Source: Dactylonectria macrodidyma
Lineage: Eukaryota > Ascomycota > Sordariomycetes > Hypocreales > Nectriaceae
NCBI GenBank assembly: GCA_020744425.1
Contig: JAGMUV010000017.1
Span: 372,001-436,000 of the forward strand
Direction of reading: 5' to 3'
DNA length: 64,000 bases
The position numbers were made by a program, and so were the translations under genes. Position 1 is the first letter of the stretch; every line of letters begins with the position of its first letter. Below, in pieces: positions 54,423 through 64,000 of this stretch. The notes below the pieces were generated by a model that made no database searches, was not told where the DNA came from, and saw only the letters and a list, made by a program, of their open reading frames with translations.

Positions 54423-56469
54423 ATGGAGGAGCAAACCACCTCGCTGGTGCAGTCGGAGCAGCCGGAACGGTTCCAGGTCTCGACCACTCCAATTGGCCAA
54501 CAAGCTATTATTAGAGTAAGTCTTGAAGCTTCCACAGCCAGAACGGCATGGCATCACTAATATTTCTATGATAGGCTTGCGATGTGTGTCGCAAGAAAAA
54601 GATACGTTGTGATCCAACCAAACAAGGCTGTCTGCAGTGTACAAAGTTCGGCACATATTGCCACTTTACGCCAATATCAACGAGAAGAAAGCCAAGGAGG
54701 CCAGCTGGGTTGGTGTGCCGAAATTCTTCGACTTAATTATTCTACTGACACTGTAAGATACAAATACATCGCTCAGCTCGAAGAGAGACTGGAGAAAATG
54801 GAAGTTCTCTTAGAACGAGCGCTTCAAGGTACAGCGGCAACGGCAAACAGTTCTTCGAACGAAAGTCTTCAACAAGTTGGCGGTTTTGTTTTGAGAGAAG
54901 GCTACAATGCCCAATTTGGACCTAACACAGGGAATTCAGAAGCGGTGGCTTTGATTCCAGCTACGGCTAGACAAGAGTTGAATCTCATTGGCAACAACCT
55001 GGAGATGACTCTTTCGTCATCAACCTGGCAGCGAGAAGACAACGAGATGACGGAAAATACTCTAGTACTTCACGAAACTTCACACCCACAACTTCCAACA
55101 TCTCCTCATCCGAAGGCAAAATCTGTCATCGAATCGTACTCTTTCTCGTTTCACGAGCTTCCCTCAAAGTCAGTCGCCTTGGAGCTGGTTGAGGAAAGCT
55201 TCAATAGCTTCAATTCGTTTTACCCAATATTCGACAAGGAAGACTTTTTGAAAAATTTACACGACGAATACTCCAATACGAGCCCTAACAACCCTAGCTG
55301 GTGGGCCTGCGTCAACGTTGTCCTCTCCCTGGCACATCGATACAGGGCGATGCGTACTCTCGAAATAGCCTGCGAAAATATTCGAGCATACAACTATCTT
55401 CAAAACGCACTTGCAGTTGTTTCCGAATTGTGTACGCTCCATGATAACTTGCCAGCCCTTCAAGCCTTAGTAGGAATGGCAACAATCCTTCAAGGAACAG
55501 TCAATCCACATATATCTTCGGTGATAACAGCTACGGCGGTGAGGTTGGCTCAAGGCATGGGACTGCATACAAAGTCCCCAAATCCAAACCTCTCGGAGAA
55601 AGATATTGAGCAAGGGAGGCGTGTGTTCTGGATTGCATATTTTCTTGACAAAGATATCAGCCTACGTTTGGGACAACCTTTTGTGCAGGGCGATGACGAC
55701 ATGGAGGTTGAGCTGCCAACAGAAAACTTGACTCGGATATCTTTTTACGACGGAAGACTCTGCGCCGTGGACTTCCTCAGATCCAGAGTCGGCCTTGCCA
55801 TTATACAAGGACAGATATACAAGCATTTATATTCGGTCCAAGCGACAAGACAGTCCAATGCGCAGAGAGCGGCAGCGACACAGGAGCTTAATTTGATGTT
55901 AGCATGCTGGAAGAGCGGTATTCCAATCGACTTTGATGACGACCCAGTGACTCCACCTCTGACAGCTGAGTTTATACACATCCTTGTTCTGCGTTTCACC
56001 TACGTCAATTGCCTTGCCCTAATTGACCGCCACGTATCACCGAGGGAACAGTTTCTGGGGGGCGTGAACCCCAACGCACAATGCGAATTTATCGACTCGG
56101 AGAGCATCTGCGTTATTGAATCACGGAAGACCATCCGTTTGATTCAATTTACCCCCCACGGGGACTATGCCTGTGTCTGGTAGGTTATTCACGTTGCCTA
56201 TGAATGAATAGTTGTCTAATACCAGTAGGCTTCTACTACACGCCTTCTTCTCTACGGCAACAACTCTCCTATACAATTTGCTGCGTTATCCGACATCACC
56301 ACATGCGACGTCTGATATTGATATGCTGGAGCCATTCATGAAGTTACTGGAGATCTTAGTTAGTTATAAGAGAAGGTGTTCACAATCTGAAGAGGCAAAG
56401 AGGATGTATCAGACATGTATGGACTTGAGGATACAGGTGATTGAGGCTATCCGATCGCTAGATTTGTGA
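54423..56469 (+). CDS. Zn2Cys6 fungal transcription factor (pathway-regulator type)
   Basis: Four exons, 54423-54515, 54575-54708, 54758-56179, 56229-56469, giving 629 residues. The zinc cluster ACDVCRKKKIRCDPTKQGC plus LQCTKFGTYC has Cys33, 36, 43, 50, 53 and 60 (C-x2-C-x6-C-x6-C-x2-C-x6-C). After a basic linker (STRRKPRRPAGY) comes a dimerising coiled coil (YIAQLEERLEKMEVLLERAL). The middle region from about 200 to 480 is the Fungal_trans domain (FYPIFDKEDFLKNLHDEY, AVRLAQGMGLHTKSPN, RRVFWIAYFLDKDISLRLGQ). It should be a nuclear activator or repressor. Its position between an SDR and P450/hydrolase genes suggests it once controlled that set. Open and undamaged, unlike two of its neighbours. 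Confidence 0.88.
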
Positions 56470-56605
56470 ATGCTTTTCGACATGATTTTAGCCTTTAATT
56501 CAAGGAGAAATTCATCAAATTAGCAAACAAGTCTTGAAAGCTTCATCCGATAGACACATCCGCCATCTTAGCTTATTCGGAGCTCGACCTTCTTGTACCT
56601 CGCAT

Positions 56606-58331
56606 TCAGACCAGGGTCCGAGTATTCAATCGGACGAAGAATTCTGTTTGGGCCATAAACCAGTATGTTTTAATGTTCCAAGGCTTGTCCTTATTGACAA
56701 TCTCGACATCTAAATTTGCAACAGCTGAGAGATAAACTTGTACATCTCTACTAAAGAAGATAATGTGTCGGTATATCATGTACGTGGGTGAAAGATAGGG
56801 TGACAAACTAGGGCTAGGCTCTTGCCCACGCAGGCTCTTAGGCCACTGCCACCAAATGTCATATTGTAAGACTCATAAAAAGCAGCCTTGCTTGCGTCTT
56901 TAATCCATCTGTCGGGCCGAAAGTCGTTTGCATCCTCTCCCCAGATGCTCTTGTCTCAGTTTTGAGCAAGCCGGCTGATACCAACGGCAGTTCCGTATGG
57001 AAGAAAATGACCATTAACCGTTAAACCATCTTCTGGGGTATCTCGAAGCAGTTGGTAAATGATCGAAGGCAAAAGACGTGTGGCCTCGGCGACAACAGCG
57101 CGAAGGTAGGGGATCTTTTGTGCTTGGGTATAGCTGATGGGTCCGCCGAGTTGATTCTGGATGTAGTAGTCGTCTATGTCTTTTTGCAGGAGTCTGTAGA
57201 CATGAGGATGCGTGCGGACGTAGTAGAGGCAGCTTCTCATGCCAATAGTAGTCGTGTCGGCCCCAGCACCACTATGTTACCATTTGCATGATGGACAGCG
57301 GCTCGAACTGACCACGACTTGCATGACGTTTGCAGCCTCGACGAAGACCTCCATGACATCCAGTTCCTTGTTGCCAGCCATAGGTTTCATCTTCAGGAAG
57401 TGTGTCAACATATATCCTCGCGTTGTTCGTCACCATATCCTTGTTTGCGTGCCATGATTTGCCCAAAATTCCAAGCGTAGAAGCCGTCAAGATTGGCATT
57501 GTTCAGACCCGCAAACTTCAGCGACGCCCCAACAAATGAATTTTGATAGAGTTTTGTCTGACCCCAAAGGTGACCAAAGTTGCCTGCCCAATATATATCC
57601 GCCGTATTTGCGCTGCGAAGACCCCCAACATCCATTTCTGCTTCGAGATGACCTAGTCTCTTTCCGAAGCACAATTCTCCGACAATGTCGAAGGCCGGGG
57701 CGTGTGTCTACTTGGCCATATCGATAGCTGTTTGCCCATCGGCATATTTGCGAAACTTCTTAATGCTGAGGTCAAAACAGTCCTGGATATATGGCTCATA
57801 TTTCAGGACGGTGGTCGTGGTGTAAGCAGACGATACTCTTCGGCGTAGCGCTGCATGGATGCGCTTGTCTGTCTCGCTGAAGAACACGGGTACACTGACT
57901 CCATCAGACCATGTATCATACCAAGCAGTCTTCTTCTTGTTGCTACCATGGCTGTACAGACGTTTTACAGCATCCGCGTCAACAACCGAGACCTCTCCAG
58001 GAGCGATGCGGACTACTGGCCCGTAGGTATCGTGAAGGGACAGAACATCATCATGCCAACCCATGCGGAAGTACCGCCAGGTACGCCATAGACCTGTGAT
58101 CTTGGCAGCAAAGGGCCCAGGTACGCCGGATAAAGGGTGTAAATAGATGCGATACACGGATATTGCTATGATAAGTAGAATAGACAGGAGAGCCATTACC
58201 AAAAGTCCAGCTGGAATTTGGGCCAGATGGAAAAAGCTCATGTTGAACATCGGTAGGCGTGCAGCATTTGGGAGTGCCATGGCGAATCCCGCAGTCGATT
58301 CGTAGTGTTGAAAAAATCGGCATACGGACAC
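56606..58331 (-). pseudogene. Cytochrome P450 pseudogene
   Basis: The minus strand encodes an N-terminal membrane anchor (LLVMALLSILLIIAISVYRI), the proline hinge LHPLSGVPGPFAAKITG, and AWYDTWSDGVSVPVFFSETD. An in-frame TAG at 57710-57708 interrupts the next block just before THAPAFDIVGELCFG. Near 57410 a two-base ATAT expansion shifts the frame before LTHFLKMKPMAGNKELDVME. The helix-I region GAGADTTTIG, the ExxR region (VVAEATRLLPSI) and the haem loop TFGGSGLRACVGKSLAL are all recognisable, but a TGA at 56958-56956 lies between them and a further single-base shift occurs in the last block near DVEIVNKDKPWNIKTYWF. At least four lesions make this a pseudogene rather than a missed intron pattern. 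Most stops can be explained by C-to-T changes. The intact ancestor was an ER-anchored monooxygenase. Confidence 0.78.
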
Positions 58332-58747
58332 AACTCAGGATCCGTGTTAGGTATAAACCAAGCCATAGTTGACTTAATAGGAGAGGTTACTCTTGATATA
58401 GGAGTCGGCAGGCGAATAGTATGATGATCCCCTTCGCCCCAACGCCTGTTCGTGTGACCCAGCCGTCAGATATTCCGCAGCGACGATCATACAAGATTCA
58501 GCTGGTCACGGCTAAAAAGAATGATTTGGTTGGACGTGTTGCAACAAGAGACAACGGATCCTCTAATTACCCCGCAATCTCAGCTGGCTTCCTCGGGCTC
58601 CGTCTCGCTGACGGATAACGGCTCCGACGGCTTCTTATGGATGACTCCCAATTGGTTTTTATCCTGTTCATCGGAATCGTACCGAGCTAGTGTAGGAAAT
58701 AGAGACGTGACGGAAAAACTCATGCATGGCGATTAATGCAGGGTTTG
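58332..58747. other. Intergenic region between two pseudogenes
   Basis: Former divergent promoter of the P450 and hydrolase genes. Short frames only; nothing recognised. Confidence 0.35.
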
Positions 58748-58765
58748 TAGTTTATAGGATAAAGA

Positions 58766-59651
58766 TGGGTATGAACACATCTAGTCCAAACCTCTTCTCT
58801 GTAACCTGTATGAGCACCATGGCCTTCAAAACAGTGGAAATAAAGCAAATTACGCTCGACATAATCTCCCCAGAGTATGCAAAAGGTATCGAGCAGGATG
58901 TGGTAGTCGTGCATTTCCACGGGGGCTTTCTGGTAACATCTCAGCGTGGGGACCGACAAGGCATCTGCTAATTGGCATACAGGTAATTGGCGAGAAACAA
59001 ACCTTCCCACCCCATTGGTTAATTTCTGCCTTGCTATACTGGCCGCTGCCCAACTCCGGTCGATAAAACCTATGGCAGTTCTCTCTATTTATGGCATGAG
59101 CAATCTTGCAACCGAAGACTACATTACACCCGGGTCCAGCGATGGAGAACTTAGACGAAGTCCTCCATGATTTGAAGACTGCCGCTAAGACTGGTCAACC
59201 GATAGTTGGCTATGCAATTCCAGAGGATGAACACAACAAGCGAATGGGTTGGATCACTGCCTTGCACGAGGCCGCTATATACCCAGATATTCTTTGTGGA
59301 ACGCCTGGTTTGTCAAGCCTCATACGAAATGATGGTTTACAGAGCCTACCATATGAAGTTCGCCAATTCTTTCGGCTAGATTTCGGGCTTGACTTGGGCT
59401 TTCCACCGACGGCCTTCTTGCACGGAGACAAGGATTCATGTGTCGATGTGGCGCAGAGTATCCTGGCAGCAGAGAAGCTCCGGGAAGCGGGAGTCAAAAC
59501 CTGCCTTGAGGTAGTTCCTGGAAAGGAACATGGGTTTGACGTGATTGAAGTGGCTCCTGATGCGAACTTTGAAGCCAAGGGCGAATCCAGTGTTCTTGCT
59601 GTTCACTTAAAGTCCATCCTCCATTTCCTTGGTCAAATTGTCAATCAGTAA
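58766..59651 (+). pseudogene. Alpha/beta-hydrolase (esterase/lipase type) pseudogene
   Basis: Three frames carry successive parts of one protein. The first (58766-58971) has ITLDIISPEYAKGIEQDVVV and HFHGGFLVTSQRG, where HFHGG is the oxyanion-hole motif; it ends in a stop. The second (about 58997-59130) has FCLAILAAAQLRSIKPMAVL and YGMSNLATEDYITPG. The third (to 59651) has HDLKTAAKTGQPIVGYAIPE, FPPTAFLHGDKDSCVDVAQS with the acid residue, and VVPGKEHGFDVIEV with the catalytic His. The segment with the nucleophile elbow GxSxG is missing between the first two frames, so there is an internal deletion as well as frameshifts. Not functional. Divergent from the P450 pseudogene. Confidence 0.78.
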
Positions 59652-59945
59652 GTAAGGATGTGAACGCCGAAAAGGCCAAAATCTTGATACAATTGATGCA
59701 GAGACAACACATTGAAGATAAAACTTTTGATTCAATATCTACCACAAAGAAATATCTCATCAAATACTAACTACAAGTTTCACCACATGCACAAATAAGT
59801 AGCTAGTCGTTGACCTCCCCCAACGTGCTAGTGAGATGCCAAAGTCAAACCAGCTACCCGACACCCATTAAGCGAAAGCTCACGCCAAAATTGTGCTCAT
59901 TCGTACAAGCACCCATGGGTTAGCAACTATCGCAAACCAGTCTCA

Positions 59946-60443
59946 CTACTCATTCTGAGGTCCCTCCGCTTGCCTCGCCTGACCGACTTTGGCCATCAAT
60001 TTATGAACAGAGTCCGAGTCGCAAAACTCGACGACTTTCTTGACCTTTGAGCCATCCTCAGTGAAATCCAGGAACCACGAATGCTCCATCACAAGGACCT
60101 CGCCATCCTTGAACACCATATCCGAGACAGTGCTGGCTGCAGCTTTCCTAGCCTCGACGTCGATGATCAGATTCGAAATGACACTCTTCTGCACTCCGCC
60201 GACTTTGAGGTCGGAGGCAAACAGCCTCTGGTACTCGGCATTGTCGATGACGAAGTCGGCTGGAGCGCCAAGACTAACGGCCAAGGAGACTGGGAGTAAA
60301 TGGCGGGTGCAATCTGGGGTGGTGTTGCGATTGATGACGGCAGGGTCGTTTTGTTCAGCGCCGTCCTTGTATGACAATATGAAGGCTGTCGGTGTTTCTT
60401 CAATGACCTTCTTGAGATCTGCGGAGGTTTGGCTGGTCGTCAT
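59946..60443 (-). CDS. NTF2/SnoaL-like small protein
   Basis: One exon of 165 residues from ATG 60443. The sequence starts MTTSQTSADLKKVIEETPTA, and shows an NTF2-fold pattern: an N-terminal helix, then strands VMEHSWFLDFTEDGSKVKKV and VEFCDSDSVHKLMAKV at the end, as in small fungal SnoaL-like proteins. Such folds include polyketide cyclases and isomerases of fungal meroterpenoid pathways, but many have no known reaction, so the role is open. Cytosolic; no signal peptide. It lies between the hydrolase pseudogene and the intact P450 and may belong to the same pathway. Confidence 0.7.
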   Translation of the reverse strand: MTTSQTSADLKKVIEETPTAFILSYKDGAEQNDPAVINRNTTPDCTRHLLPVSLAVSLGAPADFVIDNAEYQRLFASDLKVGGVQKSVISNLIIDVEARKAAASTVSDMVFKDGEVLVMEHSWFLDFTEDGSKVKKVVEFCDSDSVHKLMAKVGQARQAEGPQNE

Positions 60444-61089
60444 GATTGCTGGATGTGTTGAGTAACGTAATTGTGAAAAGTGAATCAGCCCGTTGCAGAG
60501 GGTTTCTAACTTCTTATACTGACTTCAAAGGATTCGTTGTCATCTCACGTCAGCTTACAAAGTTGAGACCTGGACCGTCGCCGTCGGATGAATGGGGAAA
60601 GTGGCCGAGGATTGGATTGGGTAAGCAGATGCACTACAAGTTACGCGTAGCCTAGGTCTACTGGTTCTTGGGCGATCATCAAAACTGTGGCGCAGGTTAC
60701 TCAAAACCTAACTCGAAGAAACGGCTGGCCTCGGGATGCGACTTAGTAATCGGACCTGCAATCATTTAGATTAGACCAATAATTATTATGAATGTTGCTT
60801 ATCCAGCTTTCTAATCCCACTAAGCTACAAATAAATGGGTACGAAGTACAGAGATGCACTTGGACCGGCATCCTTGGCTTTCTTACCGTTGAAGGATGTT
60901 AATATTGCTGGCAACGAGATCAAAGCCATTGCATTGTTCTTCACCGAAACCCAGGGTGACAAGCTTTGCAGCCGTAGAGTTCAGGGTTAGAATGCCCCAT
61001 TGAAAAGCTGAGTGTTAACGATGAAAGCAATTTTGAACCTTCCACCAGAAGTAACTCCAATCACGAGTTCAGCATTCGCATATCTACAT
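60444..61089. other. Intergenic region
   Basis: Promoter of the NTF2-like gene and 3' flank of the P450. Short frames without features. Confidence 0.4.
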
Positions 61090-62850
61090 TTACTCCCTCA
61101 CTTTCGCAGTGACTAGCAGTGGGTGCTTGAGATCGCTGATGCCTACGCTAATCATTTCCGGGACAAGTCCATGGAACTTGCCGCTGGACACATCTTCCCT
61201 CTCCTCCGCATCAGCGAGCTGGAACTCAAAATGTCGTAGCAAGGTGCTGGCCAACTTGTAGATGTTGGTTTGTGCCACAGCCTTCCCAAGGCATTGGCGA
61301 CCTCCCAAGCCAAAGTGCATCAAAAGCCGAGCTCGCTGCGCCATTTCCGGCGCTTCCCACCTTCCAGGGCGGAATACGTTGTGATCCTCACCCCAAACTT
61401 CTGGGTTATGGTGAAAGGCGTGATTGCAAATCGCCACTGAAGTCTAATTGTCACCAGGATCAACATCAGCGAGTATTCAGCATGGGCATGGATTGGGCAC
61501 TATCGCTTACCCCCTGTTTAATGTGTCTCCCAGCGATGACAACCCCTTCAGGAGCAACGACTCGCCTTGCCAAAGGCATGGTAAATACTGGAGTGAGACG
61601 GAAGTTTTCTCTGACACACTGGCGAAGATATGGCAAGGATGTCTCTGCTTCTGTGACCGAGTACGCCGGCTGGTCGGCATCGAGTGGCGTCAAATTACTG
61701 TCAATCTCTGACACACACTTGGCCAGAATTTCTGGAGCATGCAGGAGATGATATAGGAGAAGCGTAGTAGTAGCGCTCGTAGTGTGAGTTCCCGCGATTC
61801 TTTCCCTGTTAGTCTGCAAATGGTTGGAATTCAAAGATATTAGCTCACATGAAGCCAAACGCCTCTGCTTGCAGGTCGGTCGGCGTAAAGCGTTCACCCG
61901 TGTCTGGGTCAGTTGCCAAGATCAAGTTGGTAAGAATGTCCTTCCTCTGGCCGTTAGCATTTTCCACCCCCTCGAGGTCCTTGACCCGTCGTTGAACGCA
62001 CTCGGCCGCGAGTTTCGCACAGGCAGCGCGAGCCTTGAATAAAGCTTGCAAACCAGCATGCGGAACCACGGGAAGCCATGCTCGGAGAGTGTTGGTCATG
62101 GCCGGCCAAGCGCCAGTCACTGCGCCAAGGAGACTGTGTTGAACCACTGGGGGAATTCGAGACTCGTCATCTGAAATTTGGATCCCAAAGGATTGGCTGA
62201 ATGCAAGCTCGCCAAGAACGTCGATGACGTAGTAATGGAGGACCTTCTTTAGGTCAAACACTTCTTTTCTCTCCGCAAAGCCGCTTATCTTATCGCACAA
62301 TATTTTGACGTTTTCGTCCAAATACTGCTCTATGCCCTTGATGTAGGACATAGAGAAACTGTGGGACATGTGTCGTCTGCGGATAGAATGCATCTTTCAA
62401 CCAGGCCGAGTCAGCCTTTTCTCAGGTGAATAGGGACTTAAAAAGCCTCACATTTTCATCTCGCATCCCGAATACATTGGAATTTTTGGTGCCGTAAGCA
62501 TTGTAAGCATTGTAGAATTCCGTCTTCGGCATGTTTTTTCCTCCTCGTTGGTAAATGATGGAAACTGCGTCCTCGGCGGTGATGCTCAACTTGTCTGGTC
62601 CATATCGCACGAAAGGGCCATATCTTTCATGCAGCTCTGTTAGATAATATGGCTGCTGTAACGAAAGAAATTGGAGAACTTGCCAGACATCAGTCAATGA
62701 TGCCCAGAACGGTCCCGGGTATGAAGCCAATGGATGGAAGTAGCGCTGATAAATGACATAAAATGCCATACCTCCCACAAGGAGGGAAACCAAGGTTGTT
62801 CCATATGGGACTGTATTAGAATCGAATAGCGTGGCGAGTAAAGAAGTCAT
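61090..62850 (-). CDS. Cytochrome P450 monooxygenase
   Basis: Four exons on the minus strand: 62850-62452, 62393-61849, 61799-61511, 61443-61090, giving 528 residues. A membrane anchor (LVSLLVGGMAFYVIYQRYF) is followed by the hinge HPLASYPGPFWASLTD. Helix I carries IIAGTHTTSATT (residues 315-326), helix K the ExxR motif in RENFRLTP, the aromatic region NVFRPGRW, and the haem loop FGLGGRQCLGKAVAQ with the iron ligand Cys462. All key residues are present. It should be an ER-bound oxygenase needing CPR; overall pattern resembles fungal class P450s of the pisatin-demethylase-like group. Substrate unknown. It could finish a product of the 53-63 kb neighbourhood, which has no backbone enzyme in view. 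Confidence 0.9.
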
Positions 62851-64000
62851 GGCGGCTCCAATTTACGGAAGACACTCTTTATCAGCAGAAGCCGACATCA
62901 CGCACCATACTTATCACTACACAACTCCGCAATGCATCCTTCCATTTCCTGTTACCATTGTCGCTTTCTCCGACACATCCGAAAAGGTATCCGGAGAGGT
63001 TACGCCCGTTGGTGTAATATCTCCCGGTGCATTGATCCAATCGGATCTAACATAGCCAAGATTGTCGCCGACATTGGTGATTGATTGGACCAGAATACGG
63101 CTGTCCGCTCTTTCGAGGGGGAGTCGATGCTGCCGAAAAGTCAAAAAAGAAAAAACCCGGATTTTTTTACAATTTAACCATTTCTAGACTTAATGCTTCC
63201 ACGGTCGCTGAAGATTAAGCTTTCCTAGCTCTCTTAAGCTCGTAATCTTAAGTGATTGATTGGACGAGTCTCGGCATCCCCTGTCTTCCTGTAAACCCCG
63301 AGGTAAAGACCTGAACGGCAGTTGATTAATGATCGGCACTAGGTTCTACGTTGAGGGCTGCTGCGTCGGCAAAACAGGAGACAAGAGCAAAGGTACTTAA
63401 ATTTCACATCTATCACACTGAAGTAGCGAATTTTGGGACTGCTTCTGAGTCTCCCAACCAGCGGGCAATTGTGATAGACTCCTCTCACTGTTATGACGTA
63501 AAGCATTCAGCATTGATGGCTATGTTGATGAGCCGAAATACACACAGTTGTCCATCGAATCACAGTACCATCATAATGGATCAATATATAACACATGACC
63601 GAGGCTAGATATTAAGCTCTAGAAAGATAGAGGACCTTTCTGCGCATAATGAGCGGCTCGGAATAGGACCCTTACGAGTGATGCGACCTGTAGGAGCCTT
63701 GATTGGTGATTGAACAACTTGAACACCCGACTAAGAGGCTGACTAACAGTCGTTTGTGAGCACCTCCTGTCTATTAAAAGCAATAATTAGAACAGCATTA
63801 CCTTAGAAAGTCTCCGTACTATGTATGCTGCCGGATAAAAAACCAGTCTATCAATTGCAAGCTTACTTATAATTGAGCTTGGCTAGACTACCACGCATTG
63901 ACAGATGGTTATGAGCAAACGCCGGCTTCAGGGCGCTTTCTGGTGAGGGGTTTAGCTGAACTCAAATGCACCGCCAAAATGGTCTACCCTAGAGTTGAGA
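62851..64000. other. Right-end intergenic region with one interspersed repeat
   Basis: No gene recognised to the end of the window. Contains repeat copy R3 (63091-63232). An 85-codon frame at 63351-63608 (+) has no features. Confidence 0.4.
63091..63232 (+). repeat. Interspersed repeat copy R3
   Basis: Has TGTCCGCTC at 63102, CGAGGGGGAGTCG, an A-rich tract, TAATGCTTCCAC at 63191 and TTTCCTAGCTCTC at the end; first-to-fourth word spacing is 89 bp, close to R1 and R2. Confidence 0.6.

Noticed and set aside
56606..58331. The P450 at this locus as a functional gene with extra introns
   Set aside because: The stops lie within conserved blocks where flanking sequence stays in frame, so splicing them out would remove needed residues, and further frameshifts occur.

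Overview
The window is nuclear DNA of a filamentous ascomycete (Pezizomycotina, most likely Sordariomycetes/Hypocreales). Genes are split by many short introns (about 47-113 bp, GT...AG, with CTAAC-like branch sites). The families present are typical of such fungi: Zn2Cys6 regulators, a LaeA-like methyltransferase, an NLR-type ATPase, a Vps62 protein, a DUF6601-type protein and a decayed fungal Helitron. The organism call is an inference from gene content; no marker gene is present.

Layout. 1-452: partial unknown gene (-). 2.5-18.3 kb: a secondary-metabolite locus with a MATE exporter (+), a 2494-residue A-T-KS-AT-KR-T-R hybrid synthetase with the architecture of the swainsonine synthetase SwnK (-), an NmrA-type reductase resembling SwnN/SwnR (-), and a LaeA-like methyltransferase (+). 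The swainsonine hydroxylases SwnH1/SwnH2 and aminotransferase SwnA are absent, so the expected product is an un-oxygenated or simply hydroxylated bicyclic alkaloid rather than swainsonine. 18.6-20.2 kb: Vps62 protein (-). 21.6-24 kb: a flavin-reductase gene fragment and a stop-riddled Helitron relic. 25.5-29.3 kb: an NLR-like protein (hydrolase, NB-ARC, TPR) (+). 29.7-32.5 kb: a small basic protein, a DUF6601-like membrane protein and gene fragments. 33.2-35.5 kb: M13 metallopeptidase (+). 36.8-38.2 kb: membrane-anchored fucose-lectin-like protein (+). 39.1-41.1 kb: Zn2Cys6 regulator (+). 41.3-43.5 kb: AtuA/DUF4387 fusion (-). 44.9-46.6 kb: MFS sugar transporter (+). 46.7-47.8 kb: TPR/SET pseudogene (-). 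49.0-50.7 kb: AAAP amino-acid transporter (-). 53.0-62.9 kb: a second, partly decayed biosynthetic-type neighbourhood: atypical SDR (+), Zn2Cys6 regulator (+), P450 pseudogene (-), alpha/beta-hydrolase pseudogene (+), NTF2/SnoaL-like protein (-) and an intact P450 (-).

How they work together. In the first locus the synthetase would activate a cyclic amino acid, extend it once with malonyl-CoA, reduce the ketone and release the chain reductively so that it cyclises; the NmrA reductase would reduce the cyclic imine, and the MATE protein could export the product. The second neighbourhood has a regulator and tailoring enzymes but no backbone synthase, and two of its enzymes are broken. Noncoding oddities are a 34-bp sequence shared by two gene-truncation breakpoints 10.8 kb apart, a 69-bp truncated copy of part of the M13 peptidase gene, and a diverged interspersed repeat seen three times (about 48.5, 51.1 and 63.2 kb). 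Exon boundaries were placed by hand from splice motifs and reading-frame continuity. No database search was possible, so family names rest on recognised motifs.
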